Shown here in pieces: positions 1 to 5,495 of a stretch of 5,495 bases of DNA. Position 1 is the first letter of the stretch; every line of letters begins with the position of its first letter. Source of the DNA: Deinococcus rhizophilus (GTDB lineage Bacteria; Deinococcota; Deinococci; Deinococcales; Deinococcaceae); the NCBI RefSeq assembly GCF_030271215.1, contig NZ_JASNGB010000158.1, forward strand, positions 1,585 through 7,079. Direction: 5' to 3'. Position numbers and translations under genes: made by a program. Below the pieces are notes generated by a model. That model saw only the letters and a program-made list of their open reading frames with translations, was not told where the DNA came from and searched no databases.

Positions 1-31
1 GGAACGCGCCGCAATCCGCCCCGGAGGGGGG

Positions 32-46
32 TGGTACGCTCGGAGG
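32..46 (+). promoter_or_regulatory. Putative extended -10 and ribosome binding site of lpdA
   Basis: TGG followed by TACGCT (35-40) fits an extended -10 of the form TGn-TAnnnT. GGAGG (42-46) lies 4 nt before the ATG at 51, a short but usable Shine-Dalgarno spacing. I see no -35 match 17 bp upstream. If TACGCT is used, transcription would start only a few bases before the ATG and the GGAGG would be largely left out of the mRNA, so the promoter and the SD are partly alternatives. The GGAGG is the firmer of the two. The lpdA message could instead start upstream of the window. Confidence 0.4.
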
Positions 47-50
47 CGGT

Positions 51-1472
<1,422 letters not shown>

Positions 1473-1480
1473 GGGACTCT

Positions 1481-1506
1481 GGGGGCGCGGTGCAGGCTGC
1501 GCCCCC
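1481..1506 (+). terminator. GC-rich hairpin after lpdA, possible terminator
   Basis: GGGGGCGC (1481-1488) pairs perfectly with GCGCCCCC (1499-1506) around a 10-nt loop that can close by two further pairs. It starts 8 nt after the lpdA stop. The stem is strong, but only TGTTG follows, so it lacks a proper U-tract. It may work as a weak terminator or as a 3' end that protects the mRNA. Its right arm ends 2 nt before the -35 box of the tRNA promoter. Confidence 0.5.
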
Positions 1507-1508
1507 TG

Positions 1509-1537
1509 TTGACGAACCTGCCCCTGACCGGTATTCT
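1509..1537 (+). promoter_or_regulatory. Sigma70-type promoter of the tRNA-Glu gene
   Basis: TTGACG (1509-1514, five of six consensus bases) and TATTCT (1532-1537, four of six) are separated by exactly 17 bp. The predicted start is near 1544, about 70 nt before the mature tRNA 5' end. Position, spacing and orientation all fit a dedicated promoter for the tRNA. It is the only site in the window where both promoter boxes are good. Confidence 0.75.
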
Positions 1538-1544
1538 TCCGTGC

Positions 1545-1560
1545 GTGCCGGAAACGGCGC
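1545..1560 (+). other. GNRA-tetraloop hairpin at the 5' end of the tRNA leader
   Basis: GTGCCG (1545-1550) and CGGCGC (1555-1560) form a 6-bp stem with one G-U pair around GAAA, a classic stable GNRA tetraloop. It lies at or just after the predicted start (about 1544). It would give the precursor a structured 5' end, perhaps protecting it before RNase P cleavage at 1614/1615. The hairpin itself is plain in the sequence; the role is inferred. Confidence 0.5.
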
Positions 1561-1602
1561 CCCTTGAAAGGCAGCTCGCCCAGGCCCAGCGCCGGGAGCA
1601 AA

Positions 1603-1689
<87 letters not shown>

Positions 1690-1699
1690 CGACCAGAAG

Positions 1700-1722
1700 C
1701 CTCCGCCCCGGCGGGGGTTTTT
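1700..1722 (+). terminator. Intrinsic terminator of the tRNA-Glu unit
   Basis: CCTCCGC (1700-1706) pairs with GCGGGGG (1711-1717) through 7 pairs with one U-G, around a 4-nt loop, followed directly by TTTTT (1718-1722) and then a T-rich GTTGTGTT. This is a textbook Rho-independent terminator in the right place, 11 nt after the CCA end. It also separates the tRNA from the next gene, which therefore needs its own promoter. Confidence 0.88.
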
Positions 1723-1787
1723 GTTGTGTTCCTGCGCCGCACCGGGCCGCGCTCTGTTTTTCCTCAAGTCGGCGCCGGGGGGCCGCG

Positions 1788-1796
1788 TGGCATGAT
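1788..1796 (+). promoter_or_regulatory. Possible extended -10 for the rmlA-type gene
   Basis: TGG-CATGAT has the TGn extension and four of the six -10 bases, and ends 7 nt before the ATG at 1804. That spacing is typical of a leaderless start. No convincing -35 is visible. Because the upstream terminator cuts off tRNA transcription, some promoter must lie between 1723 and 1803, and this is the best candidate I see. The two in-frame ATGs at 1792 and 1795 would lie inside it. Confidence 0.4.
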
Positions 1797-1803
1797 GCGG
1801 GCA

Positions 1804-2862
1804 ATGAAAGCGATCATTCCCGCCGCTGGCCTGGGCACCCGTCTGCGTCCCCTGACCTATACCCGCCCCAAGCCGGTGCTGCCGGTGGCGGGGGCGCCCA
1901 TCATCGTCCATGCCCTGCGGACCCTGCTGGCCGCCGGAATCCAAGAGGTCGGCATCATCGTCTCGGACGCCACCCGCGCCGAGATCGAGCTGACGCTGGA
2001 GCAGGCCCCCGGCGCCCAGGTCACCCTGATCGACCAGCACCGGCAGCTCGGGCTGGGGCACGCCGTCCTGACCGCCCGCGAGTGGGTCGGGGAGGATAAT
2101 TTCTGCGTGTATCTGGGCGACAACCTCTTCGAACACGGGGTGCGGCCCTACATCGAGCGTTTCGAGCAGGAGCGGCCCGCCGCCGTGATCGCCCTGGTGG
2201 AGGTGGCCGACCCCACCGCCTTCGGGGTGGCCGAACTCGACGGCGACCGCATCGTCCGGCTGGTCGAGAAGCCCAAGGACCCGCCCAGCAACATGGCGGT
2301 GGCGGGGCTGTACTGCTTTACCCCGCAGGTGTTCGGGGTGCTGGACGGCATGCCCGCCTCGGCGCGGGGCGAGTACGAGATCACCGACGCCATCCAGGGC
2401 CTCGTGGAGCGCGGCGAGCGGGTGCTGGGGCAGCGGGTGGAGGGCTGGTGGAAGGACACCGGGCGCCCCGCCGACCTGCTGGATGCCAACCGGCTGCTGC
2501 TCGAGCAGATCACCGCCGACGTGCAGGGCGAGGTGGAGGACTCGCGCCTGACCGGGCGGGTCATCGTGCCCGCCTCGGCGCGGGTGATCCGCAGCAAGAT
2601 CGTGGGGCCGGTGCTGCTGGGCGAGGGCGTGGTCGTGGAGGACGCCTACATCGGCCCCTTCACCAGCGTGGGCAAGGGCAGCGTGATCCGGCGGGCCGAG
2701 GTCGAGCACAGCGTGGTGGACGCCGAGGCCCGCATCGAGGACGTCGACACCCGCCTGCAAGACTGCCTGATCGGGGTGCGGGCGCAGGTGCGCGGCGGGC
2801 GCACGGTGCCCCGCACCCACAAGCTGACCCTCTCGGACGCCAGCATCGTCGAACTGGCCTGA
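1804..2862 (+). CDS. rmlA: Glucose-1-phosphate thymidylyltransferase, long form
   Basis: A nucleotidyltransferase that joins dTTP and alpha-D-glucose 1-phosphate to give dTDP-glucose and pyrophosphate, the first step towards dTDP-rhamnose and other dTDP-sugars for cell-surface glycans. It is cytoplasmic. The 352 residues fit the long-form RmlA/StrD group rather than the roughly 290-residue short form. Visible motifs are [10 protein letters not shown] (9-18) with Lys23 for the nucleotide, YLGDN (103-107) with the metal-binding Asp106, FGV (140-142), VEKPK (154-158), AGLY (167-170), YEITDAI (191-197) and WKDTGRP (216-222). From about 235 onward, alternating I/V positions such as YIGPFTSVG form a left-handed beta-helix tail. 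The ATG at 1804 is chosen because the conserved MKAIIPAAG begins there; ATGs at 1792 and 1795 add only MMRA and overlap a possible -10. No rmlB, rmlC or rmlD is adjacent, so the specific sugar product is open, and UTP use is possible in related enzymes. Confidence 0.9.
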   Translation: MKAIIPAAGLGTRLRPLTYTRPKPVLPVAGAPIIVHALRTLLAAGIQEVGIIVSDATRAEIELTLEQAPGAQVTLIDQHRQLGLGHAVLTAREWVGEDNFCVYLGDNLFEHGVRPYIERFEQERPAAVIALVEVADPTAFGVAELDGDRIVRLVEKPKDPPSNMAVAGLYCFTPQVFGVLDGMPASARGEYEITDAIQGLVERGERVLGQRVEGWWKDTGRPADLLDANRLLLEQITADVQGEVEDSRLTGRVIVPASARVIRSKIVGPVLLGEGVVVEDAYIGPFTSVGKGSVIRRAEVEHSVVDAEARIEDVDTRLQDCLIGVRAQVRGGRTVPRTHKLTLSDASIVELA

Positions 2863-2884
2863 TCCGCCTGGCCCGCGACCGTGC

Positions 2885-2913
2885 CCCGCCCCCCGTCCTG
2901 CGGTGAGGGCGGG
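2885..2913 (+). terminator. GC hairpin between the rmlA-type gene and yceD
   Basis: CCCGCCC (2885-2891) can pair with GGGCGGG (2907-2913) around a 15-nt loop. An alternative pairing joins GGCCCGC (2870-2876) to GCGGGCC (2909-2915). No U-tract follows; the next bases are the likely -10 of yceD. It could weakly end the upstream message, or simply reflect GC-rich sequence. Confidence 0.3.
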
Positions 2914-2915
2914 CC

Positions 2916-2921
2916 TATCAT
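2916..2921 (+). promoter_or_regulatory. -10 box of a probably leaderless yceD transcript
   Basis: TATCAT matches five of six -10 bases and stands out in very GC-rich surroundings. The ATG of yceD starts 7 nt after its last base, where transcription itself should begin, so the mRNA would have no 5' leader. In agreement, no Shine-Dalgarno sequence lies in front of this ATG. No clear -35 is seen 17 bp upstream. This layout is common in Deinococcus-Thermus genomes. Confidence 0.6.
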
Positions 2922-2927
2922 GGTCCG

Positions 2928-3536
2928 ATGAGCGACACACCCCGTATTCATCTGGGGACCCTGCTGCGCCGCGAAACCGACGCGCATGCCGAGGGTCAAC
3001 TTGACCACCTCACCTACGAGCAGGGCGGCGAGGAGCACCGGCTGACCTTTGCCGAACCTGCCGCCTACGAGATCGACGTCAACGCGCTGGGCGGCGGCGA
3101 GATGTACCTTCAGGGGGAGTTCTCGCCCACGCTGGTCATGGAGTGCGCCCGCTGCCTGCGCGACGTACCCGTGCCGCTGGAACTGCAGCTCGGGACCCTG
3201 CTGCGCTACGACCCCGCCGTGACCCTTCCGCACCTCGAGGAAGCCGAGAGCGGCGAGGACGTGCTGGTCTTCGGGGATACCGACCTCGACCTCAGCGCCT
3301 ACCTCGCGGAGACGGCGCTGCTGGCCGCCCCGCTGAGTGCCCTGCACGCGCCCGACTGCCTGGGGCTGTGCCAGGTGTGCGGCCACGACCTCAACGAGGG
3401 TCCCTGCGAACACAGCGCCCGCGTGCCCGTCGAGGAGATCGACGCCCTGCTGGGCATCCCGGAGGGCACCGTCCACGCCAAGCAGACCCCCTTCGCCGGG
3501 CTGCGCGACCTGAAGCTGCCCGGAGACGACGAGTGA
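2928..3536 (+). CDS. yceD: YceD/DUF177 family protein (23S rRNA accumulation)
   Basis: A member of the DUF177 family, whose E. coli and plant relatives are needed for normal 23S rRNA accumulation, probably through an early step of large-subunit maturation or rRNA stability. The biochemical activity is not established. The 202-residue protein shows the family's cysteine pattern: C73-x2-C76 (in ECARC) and a C-terminal cluster Cys144, Cys148, Cys151, Cys160 with CGHDLN (151-156). These six Cys suggest a bound metal, probably zinc, which is an inference. The region between them (about 84-130) is acidic. The ATG at 2928 is the natural start: it sits 7 nt after a -10 box and leaves about 70 residues before the first Cys pair. 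The last bases GTGA overlap the start of moaC, indicating translational coupling. In most bacteria yceD is followed by rpmF (ribosomal protein L32); here it is not. No signal peptide or membrane segment is seen. Confidence 0.85.
   Translation: MSDTPRIHLGTLLRRETDAHAEGQLDHLTYEQGGEEHRLTFAEPAAYEIDVNALGGGEMYLQGEFSPTLVMECARCLRDVPVPLELQLGTLLRYDPAVTLPHLEEAESGEDVLVFGDTDLDLSAYLAETALLAAPLSALHAPDCLGLCQVCGHDLNEGPCEHSARVPVEEIDALLGIPEGTVHAKQTPFAGLRDLKLPGDDE
3522..3536 (+). promoter_or_regulatory. Ribosome binding site and GTGA overlap setting the moaC start
   Basis: GGAG (3522-3525), inside the last codons of yceD, lies 7 nt before GTG at 3533. That GTG overlaps the yceD stop TGA (3534-3536) in a GTGA junction. 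This supports a re-initiation start and decides the MoaC N-terminus, as the next in-frame ATG (3587) would remove the conserved N-terminal stretch and begin at MVDVSAK. Confidence 0.7.
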
Positions 3537-4081
3537 CCCAGGAGGGGGCCCCCGGCCTTACCCACTTCCGGGACGGCGAGCCGCGCATGGTGGACGTGAG
3601 CGCCAAGACGCCCACCGCCCGCACCGCGACCGCCGAGGGCTGGGTGCGCCTGACCCCGGAAGCCCGCACCGCGCTGGAGGCAGGCCGCACGCCCAAGGGC
3701 GACCCCCTCACGGTGGCGCGGCTGGCCGGGCTGGCGGGCAGCAAGCGCACCGCCGATCTCGTGCTGCTGTGCCACCCCATCCCGGTGACCGGGGCGGAGG
3801 TCACGGTCACCCTGGAGCCGGAGGGCGTGCGGATCGTGGCCACCGTCCGCACCACGGCCCCGACCGGCGTGGAGATGGAAGCCCTGACCGCCGTGACGGT
3901 GGCGGCCCTGAACGTCTACGACATGCTCAAGGCCAGCAGCAAGGCCCTGACCATCGAGGACGTGCGGCTGCTGCACAAGGCGGGCGGCAAGAGCGGCGAC
4001 TACCACGCGCCTGATGCGGGCACTGGCCCTGGTCCGGGAGCTGGCCTTGATGCGGGAACTGGAATGGGCCGACCCGCGTAA
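3533..4081 (+). CDS. moaC: Cyclic pyranopterin monophosphate synthase
   Basis: MoaC catalyses the second half of the first step of molybdenum cofactor synthesis. It converts 3',8-cyclo-7,8-dihydro-GTP, made by the radical-SAM enzyme MoaA, to cyclic pyranopterin monophosphate with loss of pyrophosphate. It is a cytoplasmic hexamer in known cases. The 182-residue product carries the family signatures MVDVSAK (19-25), KRTADL (71-76), LCHP (79-82) with His81, GVEMEALTA (112-120), YDMLK (129-133) with Asp130 and Lys133, and KAGGKSGDY (149-157). All expected catalytic positions are kept. The GTG start gives an N-terminus of about 18 residues before MVDVSAK, as in other MoaC proteins. The conserved fold ends near residue 158; the remaining 24 residues are a Gly/Pro/Ala tail containing DAGTG twice, which is unusual and comes from a local duplication. 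No other moa, mog or moe gene is in the window. The next gene starts 10 nt after the stop. Confidence 0.95.
   Translation: MTQEGAPGLTHFRDGEPRMVDVSAKTPTARTATAEGWVRLTPEARTALEAGRTPKGDPLTVARLAGLAGSKRTADLVLLCHPIPVTGAEVTVTLEPEGVRIVATVRTTAPTGVEMEALTAVTVAALNVYDMLKASSKALTIEDVRLLHKAGGKSGDYHAPDAGTGPGPGAGLDAGTGMGRPA
4011..4062 (+). repeat. Imperfect direct repeat at the moaC 3' end
   Basis: CTGATGCGGGCACTGG (4011-4026) recurs as TTGATGCGGGAACTGG (4047-4062) with two mismatches in 16 and a 36-nt offset, so the frame is kept. In the MoaC frame each copy gives DAGTG. In the frame of the downstream gene the copies give MRALA and MRELE. It looks like a short tandem duplication that lengthened the MoaC tail. 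Confidence 0.7.
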
Positions 4082-4091
4082 CAGGAACCGT

Positions 4092-5495
4092 ATGGGGACG
4101 GGAGAGCACGGGGCTTGGCTGGATCTGCTGCGCCGCGAGGCCGACGGTGAACTGACCGGGGCCGAGCGGGCGCGGGTCGCCGCGCTGTCGCAGGACCCCG
4201 CCTTCGGGCGCCTGCGCCGGGACCTCACCCGCGCCGAGCAGCTCCTGCGCGGGCTGGAGCCACCCCATCCTCCCCGTTCCCTGGCGCCCGAACTCGCCTC
4301 GGAGATCGCCTGGAGCGCCCACCTGAGCGCCGCCCCCCTGCCCCGCCCACCCCAGCCGGTCGCCGCCGGGATCGCGCGGGAGGTGGCATTCGCGGCCCGG
4401 CTGGGCACCCTTTCCCCTCCTTCCCCACCGCCGCGCTCCGTTGCCTATGCCGTGGCGACCGAGGTGGCCTGGAGCGCGGCCCTGCGGTCGGCTCCGGTCC
4501 TTCCCGGTTCGCTGGCCGCCGCCGTGACGGCCCGGATCGGCGCGGACGTACGGGGGGTGGGGTCTGCCTCCTCCCCACCCCCCCGGCCGCACAACCCCGC
4601 CCCCACCCTGCTGGTGGGGGGACTGCTGGTGGGCCTGACGCTGCTGGGACTCACCGAGGCGTGGCCGGGCCTCGCGGCGGGGGCCGACGTGCTTCAGGGC
4701 CTCGTCGCGGGGCTCTCGCCGCTGGTCGGGCTGGGACTGGGGCTGCTGCTGCTGGTCAGCGCCCTGGTCGTCTGGCAGCCCACGCCCGCCGTGCAGCGGC
4801 TGGGAACCGCCGGGTTCGTGCTCTCGGCGGCGCTGACCCTGCCACCGCTCTACCAGGCGGCACAGCACAGCGGCATCACCCTGGGTCAGACCCGGACGGT
4901 GCAGGGGCCGGTGGCGGGCAACGTGATCGTGGTGGGGGGCGACGTGCAGCTGCTCGCCGGGGCGCGGGTGAGCGGTGAGGTCGTGACCCTCTTCGGGGAC
5001 GTGCAGCGGGCCCCCGGTGCCCAGGTGCGCGGTCAGGTGCATGCCCTGCTGGGCCGCGCCCCGGGCGACGCGACGGCGCAGCAGACCCCGCCTCCCACCG
5101 GACTGGGGCTGGCGACCGCCTCGGCCTTCCGGCCGCTGCTGGGCTGGCTGAACGGAGCCGCCTGGGCGCCCATCTTCCTGACCCTGACGGCGAGCGCCCT
5201 GGGGCTGCTGTTCGTGACGGGCGCCGCGCCCCTGCTGGCCCGGCGGCAGCGGCACGCCCCGCTCCGCACCCTCGCCCTGGGCGTGCTGGCCCTGGCCACC
5301 CTGATCGGCCCCGCCCTGGCGCTGGCGCTCAGCGGGCTGCTGGTGCCGGGACTCTTTGCTGTCGCGGCGGCCTTCTTGCTGGTCGCCACCGGCCTGAGCG
5401 TCAGCGCCTACGACGCCGGGCGCGTGGTGGCCTGCCGCCTGGGACTCCCCCGGCCAGACGCCGTGGGCAGCCTGCTGGGGCTGGGGGGCGTCGCG
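4092..5495 (+). CDS. Membrane protein, anti-sigma-like N-terminus plus bactofilin-like domain (3' truncated)
   Basis: I do not recognise a named gene. The frame stays open from ATG 4092 to the window edge, 468 residues without a stop. Residues about 6-53 (WLDLLRREADGELTGAERARV) resemble the zf-HC2/anti-sigma consensus but have no Cys, so no zinc site. Residues 64-152 hold four Ala-rich helix repeats such as EIAWSA and EVAWSA in Pro-rich linkers. Probable membrane helices lie near 172-188, 208-228 and 237-254. Residues 258-322 form a bactofilin-like beta-helix with a 19-residue period (VAGNVIVVGGDV, VSGEVVTLFGDV, VRGQVHALLG). More helices follow at about 361-383, 391-411 and 413-435. Arg-rich RRQR after 383 and Arg236 after helix 2 place those loops inside and the beta-helix outside. 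AGGAA (4083-4087) supports 4092; in-frame ATGs at 4050 (with GGGAG 9 nt upstream) and 4014 are alternatives inside moaC. A role in envelope sensing or scaffolding is inference. No sigma factor gene is adjacent in view. Confidence 0.75.
   Translation, partial: MGTGEHGAWLDLLRREADGELTGAERARVAALSQDPAFGRLRRDLTRAEQLLRGLEPPHPPRSLAPELASEIAWSAHLSAAPLPRPPQPVAAGIAREVAFAARLGTLSPPSPPPRSVAYAVATEVAWSAALRSAPVLPGSLAAAVTARIGADVRGVGSASSPPPRPHNPAPTLLVGGLLVGLTLLGLTEAWPGLAAGADVLQGLVAGLSPLVGLGLGLLLLVSALVVWQPTPAVQRLGTAGFVLSAALTLPPLYQAAQHSGITLGQTRTVQGPVAGNVIVVGGDVQLLAGARVSGEVVTLFGDVQRAPGAQVRGQVHALLGRAPGDATAQQTPPPTGLGLATASAFRPLLGWLNGAAWAPIFLTLTASALGLLFVTGAAPLLARRQRHAPLRTLALGVLALATLIGPALALALSGLLVPGLFAVAAAFLLVATGLSVSAYDAGRVVACRLGLPRPDAVGSLLGLGGVA
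4281..4547 (+). repeat. Four degenerate Ala-rich protein repeats in the membrane protein
   Basis: At the protein level the motif hydrophobic-A-x-x-hydrophobic-A-x-E-hydrophobic-A-W/F-x-A recurs at residues 64-78 (4281-4325), 90-104 (4359-4403), 117-131 (4440-4484) and, in weaker form, 141-152 (4512-4547). Spacings are 26, 27 and 24 residues, with Pro-rich linkers between. The cores are LASEIAWSAHL, IAREVAFAARL, VATEVAWSAAL and VTARIGADV. DNA identity is low, so these are old repeats kept at the protein level. They probably form short amphipathic helices. Confidence 0.65.

Noticed and set aside
3143..3532. N-terminal extension of MoaC upstream of GTG 3533
   Set aside because: It is the out-of-frame reading of yceD, Arg/Pro/Ala-rich and unlike any MoaC; the GTG with GGAG upstream is the proper start.
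4092..4250. Functional zinc-binding anti-sigma (ZAS) domain
   Set aside because: The helix pattern is similar, but there is no Cys in the region, so a redox or zinc switch of the ZAS type cannot be claimed.
3927..5255. Long open frame on the minus strand, 442 codons
   Set aside because: It lies opposite the + strand membrane-protein and moaC genes, its translation is low-complexity Gly/Gln/Arg/Pro, and it shows no domain. It is a by-product of high GC.

Overview
The window looks like chromosomal DNA from a high-GC bacterium, most likely Deinococcus or a close relative. This is an inference. It rests on the very GC-rich coding sequence with strong G/C third positions, on -10 boxes placed 6-7 nt before start codons as in the leaderless genes common in Deinococcus, and on a long-form RmlA. 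No rRNA or other phylogenetic marker is present to settle it. I see no mobile element, CRISPR array or phage gene.

All supported genes lie on the + strand. Positions 51-1472 encode a complete dihydrolipoyl dehydrogenase (E3 of the 2-oxoacid dehydrogenase complexes), followed by a GC-rich hairpin. The gap that follows holds a self-contained tRNA unit: a sigma70-type promoter with a 17-bp spacer (1509-1537), a leader of about 70 nt that starts with a GNRA-capped hairpin, tRNA-Glu(UUC) with an encoded CCA (1615-1689), and a clear intrinsic terminator (1700-1722). Next come a long-form glucose-1-phosphate thymidylyltransferase (1804-2862) and then, behind an apparently leaderless promoter, a YceD/DUF177 protein (2928-3536). 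YceD overlaps the GTG start of moaC (3533-4081), and moaC runs almost directly into a membrane protein whose 3' end lies beyond the window (4092-5495, 468 residues seen).

The first four protein-coding genes are housekeeping functions with little metabolic connection: central carbon metabolism, nucleotide-sugar synthesis, a 23S rRNA accumulation factor and molybdenum cofactor synthesis. yceD, moaC and the membrane-protein gene are close enough to be co-transcribed. The least ordinary item is the last gene. Its N-terminus resembles an anti-sigma (zf-HC2-like) domain without the zinc cysteines. This is followed by four Ala-rich helix repeats in Pro-rich linkers, three probable membrane helices, a bactofilin-like beta-helix segment with a 19-residue period, and more membrane helices. 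By charge distribution the beta-helix would lie outside the cytoplasm. A second oddity is a 36-nt-period duplication at the moaC 3' end that writes a repeat both in the MoaC tail and in the frame of the next gene.
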